In this document: in pieces, positions 8,745-16,200 of the stretch
How the letters are laid out: every line of letters starts with the position of its first letter
Position numbering within the stretch: the first letter of the stretch is position 1
DNA from: an uncultured Sediminibacterium sp.
GTDB lineage: Bacteria > Bacteroidota > Bacteroidia > Chitinophagales > Chitinophagaceae
Assembly: GCF_946481145.1 (NCBI RefSeq)
Contig: NZ_CAMLMJ010000039.1
Coordinates: 1 to 20,227 of the forward strand
Direction of reading: 5' to 3'
Length of the DNA stretch: 20,227 nt
Program-made: the position numbers and the translations under genes
Notes under the pieces: generated by a model
Seen by the model: the letters and a program-made list of their open reading frames with translations, nothing else
Databases searched by the model: none
Told to the model about the DNA's origin: nothing

Positions 8745-9823
8745 TAGAATGAAATGGCTAGTGCAGTGGAAATAAAGAAATTATTGTTTGCGATATTGCC
8801 GTTCTTCTCAAAAACCCTGTCTTTCGATGAAAATCCTCTTGCTTCTATGCGCCAAATGGCCTGGTTGCTGATAGCATGATCATAATTCAAAGAATACCCC
8901 CATGTTTTAAAACCATTGGGTGTAGCAGTGGCAATGATTACTCCATTAGCATCATTATAATATTCGAGCCTGGCTGTAAAACTGTTCTTTGCATCTGCAT
9001 TTATTTTTGTCATTACGATAGGTGTATACCAGGTATTGTATTTGCTGCTTCCTTTTTGTTTTTGTTCAAAACCAATATCAAATCCAGTAGTGATGGCTAA
9101 AGCATCAGACAACTGAAATATGCCATATAAATTATGGAAATAGCGCATCTGCTTAACGCTATCTGGTTTATCGTTACCAATAAATGAGCTGCTGTTCAAC
9201 GTGATTTTTGCATTGGGTTTATAGGTTAACTGGTGACCAATTCCAATGGTACTATTACCCGGCACTCGCTGAATACGCTGCCAGCCATTGAGCAACAATC
9301 CACCCATGGTCCATTTTTCGTTGGGTGATGTATAAGTGAGTTTTACACCAGATTCATAATAAGGAGAGTTATCTGCCAGTATTCCTCTGGTGAGTGCCCA
9401 GCAATCTTTACCTATAGCACTTTCAAAACCAATATGTGAAGCAAAAATGCCTGCATCGATCCAGAGATTGGATGTCTTCGATATTTTAACACCTGCATTT
9501 GCTTCAAAAATATTTTTCAATACCCCGGGTTCTGCAGCGAGGTTGGCGTTCATATATGTTCCCGCAGCAAGGGCGAGGTTGGCCCTCACACCATTTTGCT
9601 GATAAGCAGCTTTTACCATACCAAGGTTGAGGTTGAACTCGTTGTGTCTGTTATGCGAATACACAAAAGAGGGCCTGTTTTGCATAGCTGGTTTCCCGAA
9701 ATCATAGCTGTAATACGTTTCGAGGTAACCACTAAAACTAAGTGGACTGGTTTCGTTTTTTTCCTGCGCCTTTGCTGATAACAATGCACAAAAAACTATA
9801 ATCGTCAAAAACTCCCTTTTCAT
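8744..9823 (-). CDS. Outer-membrane beta-barrel porin-like protein in the kdp operon
   Basis: The protein is 359 aa. A signal peptide (MKREFLTIIVFCALLSAKAQ, residues 1-20) is followed by a chain of alternating hydrophobic strands with aromatic girdles (SGYLETYYSYDFG, SFVYSHNRHNEFNLN, KWTMGGLLLNGW, FTARLEYYNDANG, WRIEARGFSS). The C-terminus ends in a beta strand with terminal Phe (FISTALAISF), as expected for a barrel inserted by Bam. It resembles the outer-membrane beta-barrel/porin group often seen with kdp genes in Bacteroidota (from memory). It starts 7 bp after the kdpC stop and its own stop overlaps the kdpD start by one base. Placement suggests it admits K+ or another small solute through the outer membrane when KdpFABC is induced; the substrate is not shown. 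Confidence 0.8.
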   Translation of the reverse strand: MKREFLTIIVFCALLSAKAQEKNETSPLSFSGYLETYYSYDFGKPAMQNRPSFVYSHNRHNEFNLNLGMVKAAYQQNGVRANLALAAGTYMNANLAAEPGVLKNIFEANAGVKISKTSNLWIDAGIFASHIGFESAIGKDCWALTRGILADNSPYYESGVKLTYTSPNEKWTMGGLLLNGWQRIQRVPGNSTIGIGHQLTYKPNAKITLNSSSFIGNDKPDSVKQMRYFHNLYGIFQLSDALAITTGFDIGFEQKQKGSSKYNTWYTPIVMTKINADAKNSFTARLEYYNDANGVIIATATPNGFKTWGYSLNYDHAISNQAIWRIEARGFSSKDRVFEKNGNIANNNFFISTALAISF

Positions 9824-9830
9824 CTTGTTG

Positions 9831-10382
9831 TTAATTTAATTGATCTAATGCAATATTTAATTGTAAAACGTTAATTGTTTTTGGGCCCACTGCCGGTTGC
9901 TCTGTGTAAGTACGTACCAATTCACGCAGATTGGCCTCTGGTATGTTGCGGATATTTGAAATTCGCTTTATCTGTACCTCGGCCGCCGCCACTGAAATAT
10001 GCGGATCAAGTCCGCTACCGCTGGCTGTAACCAAATCAACGGGGATATCTTTTTTATCGATACCGGGATTATGCACTAGAAAACTATCAACCCTTGCCTC
10101 AACCGTTGCGAGGTAATCAGGATTGGATGGACCTTTATTACTGCCTGCAGAACCTGCTGCATTATAATTTACTGCCGATGGTCGGCTATTGAAATACTTA
10201 TCATCTGTAAATGACTGCCCAATATTGCTGTAATATTTTTTACCGTTGGCTTCAATCAATTCACCCTTTCCTTTCTGTGGTGTGAGTTTAGCAACGCCCC
10301 ATATTGTAAGTGGATAGATACCTGATAATACAACCAGTAATACAATGGTTAATTTGATGGCTGGAAAAAAATGTGTTTTCAT
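9831..10382 (-). CDS. kdpC: Potassium-transporting ATPase subunit C
   Basis: This 183-aa protein has one N-terminal membrane helix (about 8-28, PAIKLTIVLLVVLSGIYPL) followed by an extracytoplasmic domain. Conserved KdpC stretches are visible: IGQSFTDDKYFNSRPSAVNY, GSGLDPHISVAAAEVQ and IPEANLRELV. KdpC stabilises the KdpFABC complex and supports nucleotide-dependent K+ pumping by KdpB. It follows kdpB, but with a 98-bp gap filled by a palindromic repeat, an unusual spacing for an operon whose other junctions are 10 bp or less. Confidence 0.96.
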   Translation of the reverse strand: MKTHFFPAIKLTIVLLVVLSGIYPLTIWGVAKLTPQKGKGELIEANGKKYYSNIGQSFTDDKYFNSRPSAVNYNAAGSAGSNKGPSNPDYLATVEARVDSFLVHNPGIDKKDIPVDLVTASGSGLDPHISVAAAEVQIKRISNIRNIPEANLRELVRTYTEQPAVGPKTINVLQLNIALDQLN

Positions 10383-10394
10383 AAATAATTTTTC

Positions 10395-10475
10395 CTCTGC
10401 GTAACCTCTGTTTTCTCTTGTTCTCTGCGGTGAAAATTCACCGCAGAGAAAGGGGGGTGCGGAGTTTACGCAGAG
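10395..10475. repeat. Nested palindrome between kdpB and kdpC
   Basis: The inner perfect inverted repeat is TTCTCTGCGGTGAA (10421-10434), an AA loop, and TTCACCGCAGAGAA (10437-10450). The outer pair is CTCTGCGTAA (10395-10404) with TTACGCAGAG (10466-10475). Transcribed, this makes a long, stable stem inside the operon. It could attenuate kdpC onward, protect the upstream mRNA end from 3' decay, or be a REP-like insertion. It has no T-tract on either strand, so full termination is unlikely. Confidence 0.8.
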
Positions 10476-10480
10476 AGTGA

Positions 10481-12523
10481 TTAATAGAATAAGGATACGA
10501 CGATGTCAATTAGTTTAATACCTATGAAGGGAACGATGATACCTCCCAATCCATAGATAAAAAGGTTACGCCTAAGCAATGCACTGGCTCCAATGGGTTT
10601 ATAGGCTACTCCTTTTAATGCCAGCGGAATGAGTAACGGAATAATGATGGCATTGAAAATAACTGCGGAGAGTATGGCTGTTTCCGGGCTGGTGAGTTTC
10701 ATAATGTTAAGCGCCTGCAATGCCGGAATAGCACCTACAAATAAGGCGGGTACAATGGCAAAATATTTCGCCACATCGTTGGCAATACTGAATGTGGTGA
10801 GTGTTCCTCTTGTCATGAGCAATTGTTTTCCGATCTCTACAATTTCAATCAGTTTGGTAGGGTCATTGTCGAGATCAACCATATTACCTGCTTCTTTGGC
10901 GGCCTGTGTTCCACTGTTCATGGCCACTCCTACATCGGCTTGTGCCAGAGCGGGTGCATCATTGGTACCGTCGCCCATCATTGCCACCAATCTTCCTTCC
11001 GATTGTTCCCTACGGATATAGTTCATTTTATCTTCCGGCTTGGCTTCTGCGATAAAATCATCTACTCCTGCTTTTTCTGCAATGTATTTTGCTGTTAAAG
11101 GATTATCACCTGTTACCATTACCGTTTTAATACCCATTTTACGCAGGCGTTCAAAACGTTCCTGTATACCGGGCTTAATAATATCCTGTAATTCAATTAC
11201 ACCAAGTACCTGTTCATTTTCTGCAACTACCAATGGCGTTCCACCATTTCCGGATATCTGCCTGATACGCTGGTCAATGATATCCGGAAAAACATTTCCT
11301 CTTTTCTCACAGAGTGTACGAATGGCATCTGCGGCTCCTTTGCGAATTCGTGTTTCTTCAAAATCAATACCCGAACTCCTGGTTTCTGCTGTGAATTTGA
11401 TAAAACGTGGTTGTATTATCGAATAAGATGAGGGCTGTATGCCTGCCAGTTCAATGATGGATTTTCCTTCGGGTGTATCATCAGCCATTGAACTGAGTAC
11501 CACTGCTTTCATAAATCTTTTTTCATCAACACCTTCTATCGGATAAAAATGCGTGGCTTTTCTGTTTCCGATGGTGATGGTTCCTGTTTTATCGAGCAGT
11601 AACACATCTATATCACCGGCTGTTTCCACCGCTTTACCACTCTTGGTAATTACGTTAGCTCTTAATGCCCTGTCCATACCCGCAATACCAATGGCTGAAA
11701 GCAATCCACCAATAGTGGTAGGAATTAAGCAAACAAACAAAGAGATAAATGCTGCTATAGTTATAGGCGCTTGTGCGTAGTCGGCAAAGGGTTTCAATGT
11801 TACGGTTACAATAATAAATACCAGTGTAAATCCTGCCAGCAAAATAGTGAGTGCTATTTCATTGGGTGTTTTTTGTCTGGATGCACCTTCTACGAGTGCA
11901 ATCATTTTATCAAGAAAACTTTCCCCTTGTTCGGTAGTTACTTTTACAACGATTCGATCGCTCAATACTTTTGTTCCACCTGTTACACTACTTTTATCGC
12001 CACCTGCTTCACGTATTACAGGTGCGCTTTCGCCGGTAATAGCACTTTCATCTATGGTGGCTAATCCTTCCACTATTTCGCCATCAGATGGAATAATATC
12101 TCCTGCTTCACAAACAAACAGGTTCCCTTTTTGTAATTGAGCGGAGGAAACGATTTTTATTTCGCCCACAAATATTTCACCAACAGGTTGTATGAGTTTA
12201 GCCGGTGTTTCTTCTCTTGTTTTACGTAAGCTGTTGGCCTGCGCTTTTCCCCTTGCTTCCGCAATAGCTTCGGCAAAGTTGGCGAAGAGGAGGGTGATAA
12301 AAAGAATAGCCGTTACAATAATATTGTACACAAGACCTCCCTGACTTTGTTCGCCCGCAGCTACCCATATACTTACGCCCGCCATTACCAATGTACCTAT
12401 CCAAACCATAAACATTACCGGGTTGTGAAACATTTTTGCCGGACTGAGTTTTACAAAAGACGCTTTTAAGGCTTCTGCTACCAGTTGTTTTTGAAATAAT
12501 GTATTGGAATTTGTTTTTTTCAT
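10481..12523 (-). CDS. kdpB: Potassium-transporting P-type ATPase subunit B
   Basis: The protein is 680 aa, close to the family's 682. It has all P-type ATPase hallmarks: TGES actuator loop at 163-166 ([12 protein letters not shown]), Pro268 in the TM4 segment ([15 protein letters not shown]), phosphorylated Asp311 in DKTGTIT, nucleotide-binding Phe377 and Lys395 (KGAADA), [12 protein letters not shown] (471 onward) and GDGTNDAPA hinge (517 onward). KdpB hydrolyses ATP in the inner membrane to drive K+ taken up through KdpA. The TGES serine, whose phosphorylation inhibits the E. coli pump at high K+, is conserved here (S166). It starts 10 bp after kdpA. Confidence 0.98.
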   Translation of the reverse strand: MKKTNSNTLFQKQLVAEALKASFVKLSPAKMFHNPVMFMVWIGTLVMAGVSIWVAAGEQSQGGLVYNIIVTAILFITLLFANFAEAIAEARGKAQANSLRKTREETPAKLIQPVGEIFVGEIKIVSSAQLQKGNLFVCEAGDIIPSDGEIVEGLATIDESAITGESAPVIREAGGDKSSVTGGTKVLSDRIVVKVTTEQGESFLDKMIALVEGASRQKTPNEIALTILLAGFTLVFIIVTVTLKPFADYAQAPITIAAFISLFVCLIPTTIGGLLSAIGIAGMDRALRANVITKSGKAVETAGDIDVLLLDKTGTITIGNRKATHFYPIEGVDEKRFMKAVVLSSMADDTPEGKSIIELAGIQPSSYSIIQPRFIKFTAETRSSGIDFEETRIRKGAADAIRTLCEKRGNVFPDIIDQRIRQISGNGGTPLVVAENEQVLGVIELQDIIKPGIQERFERLRKMGIKTVMVTGDNPLTAKYIAEKAGVDDFIAEAKPEDKMNYIRREQSEGRLVAMMGDGTNDAPALAQADVGVAMNSGTQAAKEAGNMVDLDNDPTKLIEIVEIGKQLLMTRGTLTTFSIANDVAKYFAIVPALFVGAIPALQALNIMKLTSPETAILSAVIFNAIIIPLLIPLALKGVAYKPIGASALLRRNLFIYGLGGIIVPFIGIKLIDIVVSLFY

Positions 12524-12533
12524 CTTACGTGTT

Positions 12534-14234
12534 TTAAATCATGGAAAAAAATTCAGCTATCGGACCGAGTGCCAGTGATGGGAAGAAGGAGAGTGCAGTT
12601 ACAATAAGTATTACCGCAAAAATCATGATACCGAATGTGAATGTATCTGTCTTGAGTGTACCGGCACTTTCGGGAATATGTTTTTTTGATGCCAGTAATC
12701 CGGCAATGGCAACAGGACCAATAATGGGTAAGAAGCGACCAAGTATCAGTACAATACCTGTGCTGATGTTCCACCATAAATTATTATCGCCCAATCCTTC
12801 AAAACCACTTCCATTGTTGGCTGATGCAGATGTAAACTCATACAACATTTCACTGAAGCCATGATAACCCGGATTGTTTAGCCAGCCCCCATAGGCTTCA
12901 GGATTGTGGACCAGCATATAACTTGATAATGCCGTACCCGCAAGTATTAGAAATGGATGCAGCAGCGCAATAATCATCGCAATTTTTATTTCTCTTGCCT
13001 CAATTTTCTTTCCCATGAATTCCGGTGTGCGACCTACCATTAAACCACTGATAAATACAGCGAGAATAATAAAAATGAAAAAGTTAAGCAGCCCTACTCC
13101 ACAGCCTCCATAAAAACTATTCACCATTATGGCCAGCATTTCGTTCATACCGCTGAGAGGCATAGTGCTGTCGTGCATGGCATTTACAGAACCTGTAGAT
13201 ATAACGGTAGTTACAATACTCCAGAATCCCGAAGCCGCCGCACCAAAACGAACTTCTTTTCCTTCCATAGCACCAGAACTGTTATTGATGCCCATTTTAG
13301 CGATGGCCGGATTGCCATTTATTTCCTGGATAATATTAGGAATAGCTAACAGGAGAAAACCCACTGTCATCACACCAAAAATCATCCATGCCAGTTTTTT
13401 TCTTTTGATGAAATAACCAAAGGCGAAAATCATAGAAAATGGAATGATCAACTGTGCGATCATTTGAATGATATTGGTGAAGTAGGATGGATTTTCTAGT
13501 GGATGTGAACTATTGGCTCCAAAAAATCCTCCTCCGTTGGTACCCAAATGTTTTATTGGAACAAATGCTGCCACAGGGCCCCTTGATACCTGAACAGTAT
13601 CGCCTTGTAAACTGGTATAACTATCTTTCCCTTCAAAACCCATGGGCATTCCATTCAGCAAAAACAGTATCGCTACTATAATAGAGAGTGGCAATAAAAC
13701 CCGGGTAATGGATTTTACAAAATACAGATAGAAGTTACCCAACTGATTGGTGGCTTTTTCTCTAAATGCTTTGAATAATATTACCGCGACTGCTATACCT
13801 GTTGCGGCACTTACAAACTGTAAAAACATCAGGTATAACTGTCCCAGATAACTCAATCCGGTTTCACCTGAATAGTGTTGAAGATTACAATTCACTACGA
13901 ATGAAATAGTAGTGTTGAAGGCCAGGTCGGCACTCATATCGGGGTTTGCATCCGGATTGAGTGGCAACCAATGCTGGTTCATCAATACAAACATGCCCAG
14001 TAAAAACCAGACCAGGTTAATGAACAACATAGCACTCATGTGCTGTTTCCAGTTCATTTCCTGTGAAGCATTGATGCCGCTTATCCGGAAAAATAATTTT
14101 TCAACCGGCCCCATCACCCTGTCGAGTATGGTGCGGTTTCCTGCAAACACATTGGCTATGTATTTACCCAATGGAACAGCAAACAATAAACTTGCACCGA
14201 ACATGATAACGATGCCTGTAATTTCTGAATACAT
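12534..14234 (-). CDS. kdpA: Potassium-transporting ATPase subunit A (K+ channel-like)
   Basis: This 566-aa polytopic protein has the fourfold pore organisation of KdpA. The filter-region motifs are [13 protein letters not shown] (114-126), [15 protein letters not shown] (231-245), [11 protein letters not shown] (346-356) and [11 protein letters not shown] (471-481). KdpA binds K+ with micromolar affinity and feeds it to KdpB. The first motif has Val114 where the family usually has Thr (TN); the codon is GTG, so it is not an obvious one-base reading error from ACN. The ATG at 14234 lies 51 bp after the kdpF stop, and the N-terminus [22 protein letters not shown] is typical. Confidence 0.98.
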   Translation of the reverse strand: MYSEITGIVIMFGASLLFAVPLGKYIANVFAGNRTILDRVMGPVEKLFFRISGINASQEMNWKQHMSAMLFINLVWFLLGMFVLMNQHWLPLNPDANPDMSADLAFNTTISFVVNCNLQHYSGETGLSYLGQLYLMFLQFVSAATGIAVAVILFKAFREKATNQLGNFYLYFVKSITRVLLPLSIIVAILFLLNGMPMGFEGKDSYTSLQGDTVQVSRGPVAAFVPIKHLGTNGGGFFGANSSHPLENPSYFTNIIQMIAQLIIPFSMIFAFGYFIKRKKLAWMIFGVMTVGFLLLAIPNIIQEINGNPAIAKMGINNSSGAMEGKEVRFGAAASGFWSIVTTVISTGSVNAMHDSTMPLSGMNEMLAIMVNSFYGGCGVGLLNFFIFIILAVFISGLMVGRTPEFMGKKIEAREIKIAMIIALLHPFLILAGTALSSYMLVHNPEAYGGWLNNPGYHGFSEMLYEFTSASANNGSGFEGLGDNNLWWNISTGIVLILGRFLPIIGPVAIAGLLASKKHIPESAGTLKTDTFTFGIMIFAVILIVTALSFFPSLALGPIAEFFSMI

Positions 14235-14285
14235 AATGGACGATTAATTTTTGAAACAAATCACTACCTCTAGTTCAGGAGTGTG

Positions 14286-14363
14286 TTAGAATTTTTCTGG
14301 TTTTACCAGCACATAACACATATAACAGAATACAGCAATGGCAATGATGAATAAATACAGCAT
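14286..14363 (-). CDS. kdpF: KdpF, small stabilising subunit of the Kdp ATPase (25 aa)
   Basis: A 25-aa reading frame begins MLYLFIIAIAVFCYMC and ends LVKPEKF. It is one membrane helix with the short basic, Phe-terminated tail (K/R-P-E-K-F) seen in KdpF proteins. KdpF packs against KdpA and stabilises the KdpFABC complex. It sits between another tiny membrane ORF (stop 3 bp upstream) and kdpA, the canonical kdpF position. Confidence 0.8.
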   Translation of the reverse strand: MLYLFIIAIAVFCYMCYVLVKPEKF

Positions 14364-14366
14364 AGC

Positions 14367-14450
14367 TTAAAATTTTTCGAAGTAATTAATTGATCTGAAG
14401 AGGAGCAGAAAACAGGCAAGGCCTGCCACTGTAAGAATGGCTGTAAGCAT
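14367..14450 (-). CDS. Second tiny single-helix membrane protein (27 aa), KdpF-like
   Basis: A 27-aa frame begins MLTAILTVAGLACFLLLF and ends SINYFEKF. It has one hydrophobic helix and a tail resembling the KdpF ending (FEKF versus PEKF). The stop is 3 bp before the kdpF start and its start is 3 bp after the stop of the next small ORF upstream, spacing that suggests coupled translation. It may be a paralogue of kdpF or another Kdp accessory peptide. Evidence for coding is its packing and composition; similarity to a named family is weak. Confidence 0.6.
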   Translation of the reverse strand: MLTAILTVAGLACFLLLFRSINYFEKF

Positions 14451-14453
14451 AGA

Positions 14454-14552
14454 TTAGTTTTTAAAAGTTCTATAAATGAGTCCGGCAATAACAATAATGG
14501 AATAAAAGCCCGCTACCAGGTGCCAGAACTGTAATATGATCTTGGGTTTCAT
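14454..14552 (-). CDS. First tiny membrane protein of the kdp operon (32 aa), unknown
   Basis: A 32-aa frame begins MKPKIILQFWHLVAGF, continues with the hydrophobic YSIIVIAGLIY and ends RTFKN. It has one predicted helix with basic ends, consistent with an inner-membrane peptide oriented by positive charges. It is the first reading frame after the candidate sigma-54 promoter (14581-14596), with an expected leader of only about 20 nt. I do not recognise a family. It could be a Kdp assembly or regulatory peptide. Confidence 0.55.
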   Translation of the reverse strand: MKPKIILQFWHLVAGFYSIIVIAGLIYRTFKN

Positions 14553-14580
14553 GTTGCATCTATTGTTGATGCCAGAATGA

Positions 14581-14596
14581 GGCAATTCAAATGCCT
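14581..14596 (-). promoter_or_regulatory. Candidate sigma-54 (-24/-12) promoter of the kdp operon
   Basis: The minus strand reads AGGCATTTGAATTGCC. The consensus is TGGCACG-N4-TTGCW. The invariant GG and GC are present with exactly 10 bases between them, and GGCA and TTGC both match in full. Transcription would begin near 14570, about 20 nt before the first small ORF. It lies next to a gene for a sigma-54 activator with an intact GAFTGA loop. Confidence 0.65.
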
Positions 14597-14662
14597 GAAT
14601 GGGCAGGAATGGATATAATGCAATAACAGTAAGGGTTTCAGGATTAAGGAAGAGGTGATGAC

Positions 14663-14692
14663 AATAAAAAACCCTTTCATTTTGAAAGGGTT
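14663..14692 (-). terminator. Intrinsic terminator behind the sigma-54 regulator gene
   Basis: In minus-strand RNA sense, AACCCTTTCA (14692-14683), AAA, TGAAAGGGTT (14679-14670) forms a perfect 10-bp stem, followed by a T-rich run (TTTTTATT, to 14663). It lies 23 bp after the regulator stop codon. The same palindrome could be an activator-binding site (see the direct repeat at 14677-14718). Confidence 0.75.
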
Positions 14693-14718
14693 AAGACTAT
14701 CGTTTTGAAAGGGATTAA
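14677..14718 (-). promoter_or_regulatory. Direct repeat, possible upstream activator sites for the kdp promoter
   Basis: In minus-strand sense, TTAATCCCTTTCAAAACGA (14718-14700) and TTAACCCTTTCAAAATGA (14694-14677) are near-identical, about 24 bp apart. The second forms the left arm and loop of the terminator-like palindrome. They lie about 105-150 bp upstream of the predicted start site, the distance range where NtrC-type activators bind. Their role as binding sites is inferred. Confidence 0.4.
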
Positions 14719-16058
14719 CCAATCTTATATTCATCCAGCTTACGGTATAATGTAGTGAGTGCAATATTCAGGAGTCTGGCTGCTTCTGTTTTATTGCCCT
14801 TTGTATAACGTAAAACTTTCTGTATATGTATTTTTTCGGCAGTCGCCAGATCAAAAGCGGAAAGCGGGTTATGGTCTGTAACGCCCTGCTGAAAATCGGC
14901 TGGAAGGCTGTCTGGTGTTAGCTGCTGGGCATTGGTAAGGATCATGCTTCTTTCAATCACATTTTTCAGTTCTCTGATATTCCCTTTCCATGGATGAGCT
15001 TCTAAAGCCGATAAATACTCTTTTGATATTTGCATCTGCTTTTTATTGAGTTTATCGGCAAAACGAGTTACAAAATAAAGTGCAAGCTCTTCTATATCTG
15101 TTATACGCTCACGTAATGATGGTAAGTATATTTGAAAAACAGATAAGCGATAAAATAGGTCTTCACGAAAATGTCCTTCCTTAATTTCTTCCTGCAGGTT
15201 TCGGTTGGTCGCCGCAATAATTCGTAGGTTAACCTGTGTGGCTTTACTGTCGCCTACTTTTAAAAACTGGCCCGTTTCCAGTACACGTAATAGTTTGGCC
15301 TGTAAATCGATGGGCATTTCTCCAATCTCATCAAGAAAAACGGTTCCGCCATTGGCTTCTTCCAAAATACCTTTGGTATCTTTTATTGCACCAGTAAAAG
15401 CTCCTGCTTTATGACCAAATAATTCATTTTCCAATAGCTCTTTACTGAAAGCGGCACAATTCACCGCAATGAATGGTTGTTTGCTTCTGTTGCTGTTATT
15501 GTGAATGGCCTGTGCAAAAACCTCCTTACCTGTACCGGTTTCACCGTTTAATAGTACAGTGGCATCGGTTACAGAAACCCTTTCCGCTGCATCAATTGCC
15601 AGCTTTATTATTTTTGATTTACCGATAATACTGTTAAAAGAATATTTATTACCCAATCTTTTCTCAAGTTGTGCCAGACGCTTTGATAAAGCCGCTTTCT
15701 CCATGGCTTTATATAAAAGCGGAATTATTCGATCGTTATCATCACCTTTGGTGATATAATCGAAAGCGCCATTCTTAATGGCCTGTACACTATCGGCAAT
15801 ATTGCCAAAAGCGGTTAAAAGAATCACTTCTATTAGCGGATACTTTGTTCTTATCTGTGCTGAAAGTTCCACACCATTGGCATCAGGCAGCTTAACATCG
15901 CAAAGTACCACATCAATTTCCTGCTGTTCCAGTTTTTTGAGTGCCAGTTTTGCATTACCTGCCTGCACCACTTCAAACCCTTCCAATGAAATGATCCTGG
16001 ACAATAATGTCCGCAGTTTTTCTTCGTCGTCAATAATAAGGATCGTGTTCAACAGCAA
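14715..16058 (-). CDS. NtrC-type sigma-54-dependent response regulator, likely Kdp regulator
   Basis: The protein is 447 aa. The receiver domain (1-120) has D10/D11, phospho-acceptor D54 (VVLCDVKLPDANG), T82 and K104. The AAA+ domain (about 140-375) shows Walker A GETGTGKE (172-179), the sigma-54 contact loop GAFTGA (219-224) and Walker B GGTVFLDEIGEM (237-248). The C-terminal Fis-type helix-turn-helix (about 409-447) is KIHIQKVLRYTKGNKTEAAR onward. Such proteins hydrolyse ATP to open sigma-54 promoters. It is divided from the kdp genes by a terminator-like hairpin, then a candidate -24/-12 promoter. No OmpR-type KdpE is present in the window, so this protein likely takes that role, paired with the kinase at 5887-7620; the pairing is inferred. 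Confidence 0.93.
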   Translation of the reverse strand: MLLNTILIIDDEEKLRTLLSRIISLEGFEVVQAGNAKLALKKLEQQEIDVVLCDVKLPDANGVELSAQIRTKYPLIEVILLTAFGNIADSVQAIKNGAFDYITKGDDNDRIIPLLYKAMEKAALSKRLAQLEKRLGNKYSFNSIIGKSKIIKLAIDAAERVSVTDATVLLNGETGTGKEVFAQAIHNNSNRSKQPFIAVNCAAFSKELLENELFGHKAGAFTGAIKDTKGILEEANGGTVFLDEIGEMPIDLQAKLLRVLETGQFLKVGDSKATQVNLRIIAATNRNLQEEIKEGHFREDLFYRLSVFQIYLPSLRERITDIEELALYFVTRFADKLNKKQMQISKEYLSALEAHPWKGNIRELKNVIERSMILTNAQQLTPDSLPADFQQGVTDHNPLSAFDLATAEKIHIQKVLRYTKGNKTEAARLLNIALTTLYRKLDEYKIG

Positions 16059-16106
16059 TATTTATGTAATGACAAAGATAGCAGGAAGAGAAACAGAAGA
16101 GCAATA

Positions 16107-16200
16107 AACAGAGGAATAAGAAATAAGGAACAGAGAAATCAGAAAGTGAACGGCAAATTACTTTCAGATTTCTTATTTCATGTTCCTTATTTCTCTGTTC
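16107..16200. terminator. Imperfect long inverted repeat behind the uvrD gene
   Basis: The left arm from 16107 (AAACAGAGGAATAAGAAATA onward) pairs imperfectly with 16161-16200 (ending TTCCTTATTTCTCTGTTC). The right arm abuts the helicase stop codon (16201-16203). It shares GAACAGAGAAATAAG with the 4617-4706 repeat. It probably separates helicase transcription from the regulator gene 142 bp downstream. Confidence 0.65.
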
